Source: Halictus rubicundus | Lineage: Eukaryota; Arthropoda; Insecta; Hymenoptera; Halictidae | Direction: 5' to 3' | DNA: 64,000 bases | NCBI RefSeq assembly: GCF_050948215.1 | Contig: NW_027489015.1 | Coordinates: 62,001 to 126,000, forward strand | Part shown: positions 23,001 through 36,200 of the stretch, one piece after another | How the letters are laid out: each line of letters begins with the position of its first letter | Numbering within the stretch: the first letter of the stretch is position 1 | The notes under the pieces: generated by a model | Told to the model about the DNA's origin: nothing | Seen by the model: only the letters and a program-made list of their open reading frames with translations | The model's database searches: none | Translations under genes and position numbers: made by a program

Positions 23001-26000
23001 GTATAGTGGATTGGATAGGATAGAGGATAGGATAGGATAGAGGATAGGATAGGATAGAGGATAGGATAGGATAGAGGATAGGATAGGATAGAGGATAGGA
23101 TAGGATAGAGGATAGGATAGGATAGAGGATAGGATAGGATAGAGGATAGGATAGGATAGGATAGAGGATAGGATAGGATAGAGGATAGGATAGGATAGAG
23201 GATAGGGTAGGATAGAGGATAGGATAGGATAGAGGATAGGATAGGATAGAGGATAGGATAGGATAGAGGATAGGATAGGATAGAGGATAGGATAGGATAG
23301 AGGATAGGATAGGATAAAATAGAGGATAATATAGGATAGAGGATAGGATAGGATAGAGGATAGGATAGGATAGAGGGTAGGATAGGATAGAGGTTAGGAT
23401 AGGATAGAGGATAGGATAGGATAGAGGATAGGATAGGATAGAGGATACGATATAGGATAGCGGATAGGATAGGGTAGAGGATACGATATAGGATTTAATA
23501 GGATAGAGGATAGGATACGATAGAGGATACGATAGGATAGAGGATAGGATAGGATAGAGAATAGGATAGGATAGAGGATAGGATAGGATAGAGGATAGGA
23601 TAGGATAGAGGATAGGATAGGATAGAGGATTAGATAGGATAGAGGATAATATAGGATACAGGATAGGATAGAGGATAGGATAGGATAGAGGATAGGATAG
23701 GATAGAGGATAGGATACGATAGAGGATAGGATAGGATAGAGGATACGATATAGGATTTAATAGGATAGAGCATAGGATAGGATAGAGGATAGGATACGAT
23801 AGAGGATAAGGATGGGATAGAGGATAGGATAGGATAGAGGATAGGATATGATAGAGGATACGATATAGGATTTAATAGGGTAGAGGATAGGATACGATAG
23901 AGGATAGGATAGGATAGAGGATAGGATAGGATAGAGAATAGGATACGATAGAGGATAGGATAGGGTAGAGGATAGGATACGATAGAGGATAAGGATAGGA
24001 TAGAGGATAGGATAGGATAGAGGATAGGATAGGATAGAGGATAGGATAGGATAGACGGTAGGATATGATAGAGGATAGGATATAGGATTGGGTAGGATAG
24101 AGGATAGGATAGGATAGAGGATAGGATAGGATAGAGGATAGGATAGGATAGAGGATAGGGTAGGATAGAGGATAGGATAGGATAGAGGATACGATATAGG
24201 ATTTAATAGGATAGAGGATAGGATACGATAGAGGATACGATAGGATAGAGGATAGGATAGGATAGAGAATAGGATAGGATAGAGGATAGGATAGGATAGA
24301 GGATAGGATAGGATAGAGGATAGGATAGGATAGAGGATGGGATAGGATAGAGGATAATATAGGATACAGGATAGGATAGAGGATAGGATAGGATAGAGGA
24401 TAGGATAGGATAGAGGATAGGATACGATAGAGGATAGGATAGGATAGAGGATACGATATAGGATTTAATAGGATAGAGCATAGGATAGGATAGAGGATAG
24501 GATACGATAGAGGATAAGGATAGGATAGAGGATAGGATAGGATAGAGGATAGGATATGATAGAGGATACGATATAGGATTTAATAGGGTAGAGGATAGGA
24601 TACGATAGAGGATAGGATAGGATAGAGGATAGGATAGGATAGAGAATAGGATACGATAGAGGATAGGATAGGGTAGAGGATAGGATACGATAGAGGATAA
24701 GGATAGGATAGAGGATAGGATAGGATAGAGGATAGGATAGGATAGAGGATAGGATAGGATAGACGGTAGGATATGATAGAGGATAGGATATAGGATTGGG
24801 TAGGATAGAGGATAGGATAGGATAGAGGATAGGATATTATAGAGGATAGGATAGGATAGAGGATAGAATAGGATAGAGGATAGGATAGGATAGAGGATAG
24901 GATACGATAGAGGATAAGGATAGGATAGAGGATAGGATAGGATAGAGGATAGGATAGGATAGATGATAGGATAGGATAGAGGATAGGATAGAGGATAGGA
25001 TACGATAGAGGATAAGGATAGGATAGAGGATAGGATAGGATAGAGAATAGGATACGATAGAGGATAAGGATAGGATAGAGGATAGGATAGGATAGGATAG
25101 AGGATAGGATAGAGGATAGGATAGAGGATAGGATAGGATAGAGGATAGGATAGGATAGAGGATAGGATAGGATAGAGGATAGGATAGGATAGAGGATAGG
25201 ATAGGATAGAGGATAGGATAGGATAGAGGATAGGATAGGATAGAGGATAGGATAGGATAGAGGATAGGGTAGGATAGAGGATAGGATAGGATAGAGGATA
25301 CGATATAGGATTTAATAGGATAGAGGATAGGATACGATAGAGGATACGATAGGATAGAGGATAGGATAGGATAGAGAATAGGATAGGATAGAGGATAGGA
25401 TAGGATAGAGGATAGGATAGGATAGAGGATAGGATAGGATAGAGGATGGGATAGGATAGAGGATAGGATAGGATAGAGGATAGGATAGGATAGAGGATAG
25501 GATAGGATAGAGGATGGGATAGGATAGAGGATAATATAGGATACAGGATAGGATAGAGGATAGGATAGGATAGAGGATAGGATAGGATAGAGGATAGGAT
25601 ACGATAGAGGATAGGATAGGATAGAGGATACGATATAGGATTTAATAGGATAGAGCATAGGATAGGATAGAGGATAGGATACGATAGAGGATAAGGATAG
25701 GATAGAGGATAGGATAGGATAGAGAATAGGATAGGATAGAGGATAGGATAGGATAGAGAATAGGATAGGATAGAGGATAGGATAGGATAGAGGATAGGAT
25801 AGGATAGAGGATAGGATATGATAGAGGATAGGATAGTATAGTGGATTGGATAGGATAGAGGATAGGATAGGATAGAGGATAGGATAGGATAGAGGATAGG
25901 ATAGGATAGAGGATAGGATAGGATAGAGGATAGGATAGGATAGAGGATAGGATAGGATAGAGGATAGGATAGGATAGAGGATAGGATAGGATAGGATAGA

Positions 26001-29000
26001 GGATAGGATAGGATAGAGGATAGGATAGGATAGAGGATAGGGTAGGATAGAGGATAGGATAGGATAGAGGATAGGATAGGATAGAGGATAGGATAGGATA
26101 GAGGATAGGATAGGATAGAGGATAGGATAGGATAGAGGATGGGATAGGATAGAGGATAATATAGGATACAGGATAGGATAGAGGATAGGATAGGATAGAG
26201 GATAGGATAGGATAGAGGATAGGATACGATAGAGGATAGGATAGGATAGAGGATACGATATAGGATTTAATAGGATAGAGCATAGGATAGGATAGAGGAT
26301 AGGATACGATAGAGGATAAGGATAGGATAGAGGATAGGATAGGATAGAGGATAGGATAGGATAGAGAATAGGATAGGATAGAGGATAGGATAGGATAGAG
26401 GATAGGATAGGATAGAGGATAGGATATGATAGAGGATAGGATAGTATAGTGGATTGGATAGGATAGAGGATAGGATAGGATAGAGGATAGGATAGGATAG
26501 AGGATAGGATAGGATAGAGGATAGGATAGGATAGAGGATAGGATAGGATAGAGGATAGGATAGGATAGAGGATAGGATAGGATAGAGGATAGGATAGGAT
26601 AGAGGATAGGATAGGATAGGATAGAGGATAGGATAGGATAGAGGATAGGATAGGATAGAGGATAGGGTAGGATAGAGGATAGGATAGGATAGAGGATAGG
26701 ATAGGATAGAGGATAGGATAGGATAGAGGATAGGATAGGATATAGGATAGGATAGGATAGAGGATAGGATAGGATAGAGGATAGGATAGGATAAAATAGA
26801 GGATAATATAGGATAGAGGATAGGATAGGATAGAGGATAGGATAGGATAGAGGGTAGGATAGGATAGAGGTTAGGATAGGATAGAGGATAGGATAGGATA
26901 GAGGATAGGATAGGATAGAGGATACGATATAGGATAGCGGATAGGATAGGGTAGAGGATACGATATAGGATTTAATAGGATAGAGGATAGGATACGATAG
27001 AGGATACGATAGGATAGAGGATAGGATAGGATAGAGAATAGGATAGGATAGAGGATAGGATAGGATAGAGGATAGGATAGGATAGAGGATAGGATAGGAT
27101 AGAGGATTAGATAGGATAGAGGATAATATAGGATACAGGATAGGATAGAGGATAGGATAGGATAGAGGATAGGATAGGATAGAGGATAGGATACGATAGA
27201 GGATAGGATAGGATAGAGGATACGATATAGGATTTAATAGGATAGAGCATAGGATAGGATAGAGGATAGGATACGATAGAGGATAAGGATAGGATAGAGG
27301 ATAGGATAGGATAGAGGATAGGATATGATAGAGGATACGATATAGGATTTAATAGGGTAGAGGATAGGATACGATAGAGGATAGGATAGGATAGAGGATA
27401 GGATAGGATAGAGAATAGGATACGATAGAGGATAGGATAGGGTAGAGGATAGGATACGATAGAGGATAAGGATAGGATAGAGGATAGGATAGGATAGAGG
27501 ATAGGATAGGATAGAGGATAGGATAGGATAGACGGTAGGATATGATAGAGGATAGGATATAGGATTGGGTAGGATAGAGGATAGGATAGGATAGAGGATA
27601 GGATAGGATAGAGGATAGGATATTATAGAGGATAGGATAGGATAGAGGATAGAATAGGATAGAGGATAGGATAGGATAGAGGATAGGATACGATAGAGGA
27701 TAAGGATAGGATAGAGGATAGGATAGAGGATAGGATAGAGGATAGGATAGAGGATAGGATAGGATAGAGGATAGGATAGGATAGAGGATAGGATAGGATA
27801 GAGGATAGGATAGGATAGAGGATAGGATAGGATAGAGGATAGGATAGGATAGAGGATAGGGTAGGATAGAGGATAGGATAGGATAGAGGATACGATATAG
27901 GATTTAATAGGATAGAGGATAGGATACGATAGAGGATACGATAGGATAGAGGATAGGATAGGATAGAGAATAGGATAGGATAGAGGATAGGATAGGATAG
28001 AGGATAGGATAGGATAGAGGATAGGATAGGATAGAGGATGGGATAGGATAGAGGATAATATAGGATACAGGATAGGATAGAGGATAGGATAGGATAGAGG
28101 ATAGGATAGGATAGAGGATAGGATACGATAGAGGATAGGATAGGATAGAGGATACGATATAGGATTTAATAGGATAGAGCATAGGATAGGATAGAGGATA
28201 GGATACGATAGAGGATAAGGATAGGATAGAGGATAGGATAGGATAGAGGATAGGATATGATAGAGGATACGATATAGGATTTAATAGGGTAGAGGATAGG
28301 ATACGATAGAGGATAGGATAGGATAGAGGATAGGATAGGATAGAGAATAGGATATGATAGAGGATAGGATAGGGTAGAGGATAGGATACGATAGAGGATA
28401 AGGATAGGATAGAGGATAGGATAGGATAGAGGATAGGATAGGATAGAGGATAGGATAGGATAGACGGTAGGATATGATAGAGGATAGGATATAGGATTGG
28501 GTAGGATAGAGGATAGGATAGGATAGAGGATAGGATATTATAGAGGATAGGATAGGATAGAGGATAGAATAGGATAGAGGATAGGATAGGATAGAGGATA
28601 GGATACGATAGAGGATAAGGATAGGATAGAGGATACGATAGGATAGAGGATAGGATAGGATAGATGATAGGATAGGATAGAGGATAGGATAGGATAGAGG
28701 ATAGGATACGATAGAGGATAAGGATAGGATAGAGGATAGGATAGGATAGAGAATAGGATACGATAGAGGATAAGGATAGGATAGAGGATAGGATAGGATA
28801 GGATAGAGGATAGGATAGAGGATAGGATAGGATAGAGGATAGGATAGAGGATAGGATAGAGGATAGGATAGGATAGAGGATAGGATAGGATAGAGGATAG
28901 GATAGGATAGAGGATAGGATAGGATAGAGGATAGGATAGGATAGAGGATAGGATAGGATAGAGGATAGGATAGGATAGAGGATAGGATAGGATAGAGGAT

Positions 29001-31476
29001 AGGATAGGATAGAGGATAATATAGGATACAGGATAGGATAGAGGATAGGATAGGATAGAGGATAGGATAGGATAGAGGATAGGATACGATAGAGGATAGG
29101 ATAGGATAGAGGATACGATATAGGATTTAATAGGATAGAGCATAGGATAGGATAGAGGATAGGATACGATAGAGGATAAGGATAGGATAGAGGATAGGAT
29201 AGGATAGAGGATAGGATATGATAGAGGATACGATATAGGATTTAATAGGGTAGAGGATAGGATACGATAGAGGATAGGATAGGATAGAGGATAGGATAGG
29301 ATAGAGAATAGGATACGATAGAGGATAGGATAGGGTAGCGGATAGGATACGATAGAGGATAAGGATAGGATAGAGGATAGGATAGGATAGAGGATAGGAT
29401 AGGATAGAGGATAGGATAGGATAGACGGTAGGATATGATAGAGGATAGGATATAGGATTGGGTAGGATAGAGGATAGGATAGGATAGAGGATAGGATAGG
29501 ATAGAGGATAGGATATTATAGAGGATAGGATAGGATAGAGGATAGAATAGGATAGAGGATAGGATAGGATAGAGGATAGGATACGATAGAGGATAAGGAT
29601 AGGATAGAGGATAGGATAGGATAGAGGAAAGGATAGGATAGATGATAGGATAGGATAGAGGATAGGATAGTGTAGAGGATAGGATAGAGGATAGGATAGG
29701 ACAGAGGGTAGGGTAGAATTTGGATAGGATACAGGATAGCATAGGATAGAGTACAGGATAGGATAGAGAATAGGATAGGATAGAGGATATTATAGGGTAG
29801 AGGATAGGATAGGGTAGAGGATAGGATAGGATAGAGGATAGGATAGGATAGAGGATAGGATAGGATAGAGGATAGGATAGGGTAGAGGATAGGATAGGAT
29901 AGAGAATAGGATAGGATAGAGGATTGGATAGGATAGAGGGTAGGGTAGAATTTGGATAGGATACAGGATAGGATAGGATAGAGGATAGGATAGGATAGAG
30001 GATAGGATAGGATAGAGAATAGGATAGGGTAGGGGATAGGATAGGATAAAGCATAGGATAGGATAGAGGATACGATAGGATAGAGGATAGGATAGGATAG
30101 AGGATAGGATAAGATAGAGGATAGGATAGAGGATAGGATAGGATAGAGGATAGTATAGGATAGAGGATAGGATAGGATAGAGAATAGGATAGGATAGGGG
30201 ATAGGATAGGATAAAGCATAGGATAGGATAGAGGATTGGATAGGATAGAGGGTAGGGTAGAATTTGGATAGGATACAGGATAGGAGTGGATAGAGGATAG
30301 GATAGGATAGAGGTTAGGATAGTATAGAGGATACGATAGGATAGAGGATAGGATAGAGGATAGGATAGGATAGAGAGTAGGATAGGATAGAGGATAGGAT
30401 AGGATAGAGGATAGGATAGGATGGAGGATAGGATAGGATAGAGGATAGGATAGGATAGAGGATAGGATAGGATAGGATAGGGGAAAGGATAGGATAGAGG
30501 ATAGGATAGGATAGAGCATAGGATAGGATAGAGGATAGGATAGGATAGAGGATAGAGGATAAGATAGGATAGAGGATAGGATAGGATAGAGGATAGTATA
30601 GGGTAGAGGATAGGATAGGATAGAGAATAGCATAGGATAGGATAGAGGATAGGATAAGGTAGAGGATAGGATAGGATAGAGGATAGGCTAGGATAGAGGA
30701 TAGGATACGATAGAGGATAGGATAGGATAGAGGATACGATATAGGATTTAATAGGATAGAGCATAGGATAGGATAGAGGATAGGATAGGATAGAGAATAG
30801 GATACGATAGAGGATAGGATAGGGTAGAGGATAGGATACGATAGAGGATAAGGATAGGATAGAGGATAGGATAGGATAGAGGATAGGATAGGATAGAGGA
30901 TAGGATAGGATAGACGGTAGGATATGATAGAGGATAGGATATAGGATTGGGTAGGATAGAGGATAGGATAGGATAGAGGATAGGATAGGATAGAGGATAG
31001 GATATTATAGAGGATAGGATAGGATAGAGGATAGAATAGGATAGAGGATAGGATAGGATAGAGGATAGGATACGATAGAGGATAAGGATAGGATAGAGGA
31101 TAGGATAGGATAGAGGATAGGATAGGATAGAGGATAGGATAGGATAGAGGATAGGATAGGATAGAGGATAGGATAGGATAGGGGATAGGATAAGATAGAG
31201 GATAGGATAGGATAGAGGATAGGATACGATAGAGGATAAGGATAGTATAGAGGATAGGATAGGATAGGGTAGAGGATAGGATACGATAGAGGATAAGGAT
31301 AGGATAGAGGATAGGATAGGATAGAGGATAGGATAGGATAGAGGGTAGGATATGATAGAGGATAGGATATAGGATTGGGTAGGATAGAGGATAGGATAGG
31401 ATAGATGATAGGATAGGATAGAGGATAGGATAGGATAGAGGATAGGATACGATAGAGGATAAGGATAGGATAGAGG
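20001..31476 (+). repeat. 17-bp satellite array between islands 2 and 3
   Basis: Satellite only. The first part repeats the post-island satellite of copy 1; TTTAAT-bounded 279-bp intervals lie at 21424, 22562, 24203 and 27904. A 625-bp tandem step is seen at landmarks 25658 and 26283. From about 29.2 kb the sequence changes to a second subfamily marked by GGGTAGGGTAGAATTTGG, GCATAGGATAGAGTACAGG and GATAAAGCATAGG. From about 30.78 kb it becomes the upstream flank of island 3. Confidence 0.97.
29240..30765 (+). repeat. AATTTGG-subfamily higher-order block, first copy
   Basis: This block carries GGGTAGAATTTGG three times (AATTTGG near 29717, 29949 and 30260), the GCATAGGATAGAGTACAGG variant after the first, and GGGGAAAGG, GGATGGAGG and GGCTAGG variants. 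It is repeated near 56.5-58.0 and 62.1-63.7 kb with few changes, and in expanded or rearranged form at 40-44.5 and 58.4-60.6 kb. It contains no gene. Confidence 0.8.
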
Positions 31477-31490
31477 TGTAACCGTACAGG

Positions 31491-31817
31491 TTACATATTG
31501 ATACACCCCATAGATCGAACGTCGATGTCGACCCCACCATAACGCTCCGTGACGTAGCCCGCGAGTTCGGACGGAGAAAAGGACCGCGAGATATCGCGAC
31601 ACTTGTCGTAATGCGCACGCATCGATCCCCACTCGATACCGATCGAAGGAGGTCGATGCGTGCCGCAGATAGAGCACTCTACATCTGGAAGCGGTTCTAG
31701 CCGCACGCGTCTCGCGAAGTGTCCCGTCGGCGAAACACGGTACGCGATCGAGGGGTCAAACCGACCCGATAGAACAGGCAAACCGACTGTTCTATCCTCG
31801 ACACGTACGCGCCTCAA
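31491..31817 (-). CDS. Hypothetical 108-codon frame with C2HC-like motif, island copy 3
   Basis: Identical to the frame at 11082-11408, with the same non-ATG start. Low confidence for the same reasons. Confidence 0.2.
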   Translation of the reverse strand: MRRVRVEDRTVGLPVLSGRFDPSIAYRVSPTGHFARRVRLEPLPDVECSICGTHRPPSIGIEWGSMRAHYDKCRDISRSFSPSELAGYVTERYGGVDIDVRSMGCINM

Positions 31818-32010
31818 ACCGAGGAGTCACAGGTGCAAACTGCGCTGTGGCATTGCCGAGCATTAAGACGCAGTTTGTGTTCTGTGTAATTATCACGGGT
31901 TATTTAAAATTCGTAAATCTTTCGTCGTAATCGTGGTACCGAGTGGACACTTCGTCATCGTAACTTTCGGGGTTCTTGTTCGAAATGCCCATCACTGCTT
32001 CGGTAGGATT

Positions 32011-32798
32011 TGCATGGTCGTGATCATTCTGCCGCTATCAATCAGGAACACGTTCGGAGGCCACGTATCGTGCTGAAGAGCGTAATCCTTGGTAGCGTGG
32101 CGTGACCTACGGCTTGGTGTGCGTCTCCATCCAGACCACTCGTACGAGCATTCGGACGAGTGTATGGACGGTCTGACAAGTCCACAATCGTGCAGTGCGT
32201 CGTACGCATACGGATTGTGCGAACGAACTCATAATTTCCCTTCGGGTCGATTCGATACGACCGAACCTTGCACAATCCTTGTCATTCTGCCGCTGCTTAC
32301 ACGGAGATTGCTCGGAGGCCACGCATCGTGCTGAAGAGTAAACTTCTTAGTTGCGTGGAGTGCCAGGGGTTTTTAGTGTGTGTCTCCACTTGGGCTATTT
32401 GTACGAGAATTCGGACAAATACTTGGGTGGTCTGACGGGTTCGCCTTCGATCGGTTACGAGGTCGAAACGAGTCGTTCAACCGTCACTGCGTCAGGCACA
32501 CGGGTCGGATTAGAGCGAGCGGACTGTGCACAATTCTTGTCATTCTGCCGCTACCGATACGGAGATTGCTCGGAGGCCACGTATCGTGCTGAAGAGTAAA
32601 CTCCTCGGTCGCGTGGAGTGCCAGGGGTTTTTAGTGTGTGTCTCCAACCGGACTACTCGTACGCATTCGCGGCCGAGTGCACGGTTGGTTAGACAGGTCA
32701 CGAATTCGCATATCGTGAGGCGCGATACACATTCAAATCGTTAGAATCGTTTATAAAAAGGAACCAGGTGTAGAGGCAAAGCGAGCGAACTGCGTGCG
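32011..32798 (+). repeat. Three 258-bp tandem repeats, island copy 3
   Basis: Identical to 11602-12389; the anchors are at 32025, 32283 and 32541. Confidence 0.85.
32752..32761 (+). promoter_or_regulatory. TATA box, island copy 3
   Basis: TATAAAAAGG, same position and orientation as in copy 1. Confidence 0.45.
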
Positions 32799-33227
32799 TC
32801 GTAACACGGCGTACATTGCGTGTTTACGTGTTGCGCGAACTCGGTACGGATTACCGTTACGCGGTATTCAGCGCGTCGCCATTGAGGAATTTATTGCCCC
32901 GTACGTCGGGACAGATCACGAGTCGTTCTGTAAACAAATAGCTCATCTCCGAGCATACCGGAGAGATTGCTCGTCAAAACAAAAATAGTTCTTCCAAGAA
33001 TATACTGCCAATTTTACCAGTAATTTGTCTACAAGCTTTATTTGTCTCGTCCAAACCTCGCCGCTTTCCAGTGCCTGGAGGCACGAATCCATCTCCTTCG
33101 CGAATTTACACGCGTAGGGAATTGGGGGGTAGTAACCGGCCCCCGTGTCTTAATATCAATAACCCTTGAGTCATCGGGACAGGGAAAAATCCAATCAACA
33201 CAGTCAAAAGAGGAATGTACGGTTACA

Positions 33228-36200
33228 GATGATAGGATAGGATGGAGGATAGGATAGGATAGAGGATAGGATAGGATAGAGGATAGGATAGGATAGGGTA
33301 GAGGATAATATAGGATAGAGGATAGGATAGGATAGAGGATAGGATAGGATAGAGGATAGGATAGGATAGAGGATAGGATAGGATAGAGGATGGGATAGGA
33401 TAGGATAGAGGATAGGATAGGATAGGATAGAGGATAGGATAGAGGATAGGATAGGATAGAGGATAGGATAGGATAGAGGATAGGATAGGATAGAGGATAG
33501 GATAGGTTAGAGGTTAGGATAGGATAGAGGATAGGATAGGATAGAGGATAGGATAGGATAGAGGATAGGATAGGATAGAGGATAGGATAGGATATAGGAT
33601 AGGATAGGATAGAGGATAGGATAGGATAGAGGATAGGATAGGATAAAATAGAGGATAATATAGGATAGAGGATAGGATAGGATAGAGGATAGGATAGGAT
33701 AGAGGGTAGGATAGGATAGAGGTTAGGATAGGATAGAGAATAGGATAGGATAGAGGATAGGATAGGATAGAGGATAGGATAGGATAGAGGATAGGATAGG
33801 ATAGAGGATTAGATAGGATAGAGGATAATATAGGATACAGGATAGGATAGAGGATAGGATAGGATAGAGGATAGGATAGGATAGAGGATAGGATACGATA
33901 GAGGATAGGATAGGATAGAGGATACGATATAGGATTTAATAGGATAGAGCATAGGATAGGATAGAGGATAGGATACGATAGAGGATAAGGATAGGATAGA
34001 GGATAGGATAGGATAGAGGATAGGATAGGATAGAGAATAGGATAGGATAGAGGATAGGATAGGATAGAGGATAGGATAGGATAGAGGATAGGATAGGATA
34101 GAGGATTAGATAGGATAGAGGATAATATAGGATACAGGATAGGATAGAGGATAGGATAGGATAGAGGATAGGATAGGATAGAGGATAGGATACGATAGAG
34201 GATAGGATAGGATAGAGGATACGATATAGGATTTAATAGGATAGAGCATAGGGTAGGATAGAGGATAGGATACGATAGAGGATAAGGATAGGATAGAGGA
34301 TAGGATAGGATAGAGGATAGGATATGATAGAGGATACGATATAGGATTTAATAGGGTAGAGGATAGGATACGATAGAGGATAGGATAGGATAGAGGATAG
34401 GATAGGATAGAGAATAGGATACGATAGAGGATAGGATAGGGTAGAGGATAGGATAGAGGATAGGATAGGATAGAGGATAGGATAGAGGATAGGATAGAGG
34501 ATAGGATAGGATAGAGGATAGGATAGGATAGAGGATAGGATAGGATAGAGGATAGGATAGGATAGAGGATAGGATAGGATAGAGGATAGGATAGGATAGA
34601 GGATAGGGTAGGATAGAGGATAGGATAGGATAGAGGATACGATATAGGATTTAATAGGATAGAGGATAGGATACGATAGAGGATACGATAGGATAGAGGA
34701 TAGGATAGGATAGAGAATAGGATAGGATAGAGGATAGGATAGGATAGAGGATAGGATAGGATAGAGGATAGGATAGGATAGAGGATGGGATAGGATAGAG
34801 GATAATATAGGATACAGGATAGGATAGAGGATAGGATAGGATAGAGGATAGGATAGGATAGAGGATAGGATACGATAGAGGATAGGATAGGATAGAGGAT
34901 ACGATATAGGATTTAATAGGATAGAGCATAGGATAGGATAGAGGATAGGATACGATAGAGGATAAGGATAGGATAGAGGATAGGATAGGATAGAGGATAG
35001 GATATGATAGAGGATACGATATAGGATTTAATAGGGTAGAGGATAGGATACGATAGAGGATAGGATAGGATAGAGGATAGGATAGGATAGAGAATAGGAT
35101 ACGATAGAGGATAGGATAGGGTAGAGGATAGGATACGATAGAGGATAAGGATAGGATAGAGGATAGGATAGGATAGAGGATAGGATAGGATAGAGGATAG
35201 GATACGATAGACGGTAGGATATGATAGAGGATAGGATATAGGATTGGGTAGGATAGAGGATAGGATAGGATAGAGGATAGGATATTATAGAGGATAGGAT
35301 AGGATAGAGGATAGAATAGGATAGAGGATAGGATAGGATAGAGGATAGGATACGATAGAGGATAAGGATAGGATAGAGGATAGGATAGGATAGAGGATAG
35401 GATAGGATAGATGATAGGATAGGATAGAGGATAGGATAGAGGATAGGATACGATAGAGGATAAGGATAGGATAGAGGATAGGATAGGATAGAGAATAGGA
35501 TACGATAGAGGATAAGGATAGGATAGAGGATAGGATAGGATAGGATAGAGGATAGGATAGAGGATAGGATAGGATAGAGGATAGGATAGAGGATAGGATA
35601 GAGGATAGGATAGGATAGAGGATAGGATAGGATAGAGGATAGGATAGGATAGAGGATAGGATAGGATAGAGGATAGGATAGGATAGAGGATAGGATAGGA
35701 TAGAGGATAGGATAGGATAGAGGATAGGATAGGATAGAGGATAGGGTAGGATAGAGGATAGGATAGGATAGAGGATACGATATAGGATTTAATAGGATAG
35801 AGGATAGGATACGATAGAGGATACGATAGGATAGAGGATAGGATAGGATAGAGAATAGGATAGGATAGAGGATAGGATAGGATAGAGGATAGGATAGGAT
35901 AGAGGATAGGATAGGATAGAGGATGGGATAGGATAGAGGATAATATAGGATACAGGATAGGATAGAGGATAGGATAGGATAGAGGATAGGATAGGATAGA
36001 GGATAGGATACGATAGAGGATAGGATAGGATAGAGGATACGATATAGGATTTAATAGGATAGAGCATAGGATAGGATAGAGGATAGGATACGATAGAGGA
36101 TAAGGATAGGATAGAGGATAGGATAGGATAGAGGATAGGATAGGATAGAGAATAGGATAGGATAGAGGATAGGATAGGATAGAGGATAGGATAGGATAGA

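Larger units (their letters stand above)
10382..24560 (+). repeat. Tandem duplication of about 7.1 kb carrying islands 1 and 2
   Basis: About 10382-17430 and about 17564-24590 are near-identical. Each holds some 0.7 kb of upstream satellite, the 1751-bp island and about 4.6 kb of downstream satellite. The offset is 7182 bp up to about 14.5 kb and 7160 bp beyond. The left breakpoint is where GGGTATGATAGAGG in copy 1 is replaced by GGATAGGATAGAGG in copy 2. Ends are approximate. Confidence 0.8.
31477..33227 (+). mobile_element. Solo-LTR-like island, copy 3
   Basis: Identical by eye to copy 1 at offset +20409. Terminal repeats are 31477-31488 and 33216-33227. The 55-nt stem-loops are at 32123-32177, 32382-32436 and 32640-32694, and the long-range stem is 31715-31954. 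The flanking satellite matches copies 1 and 2 for about 390 bp upstream and then switches to a different arrangement shared only with copy 4. Confidence 0.7.
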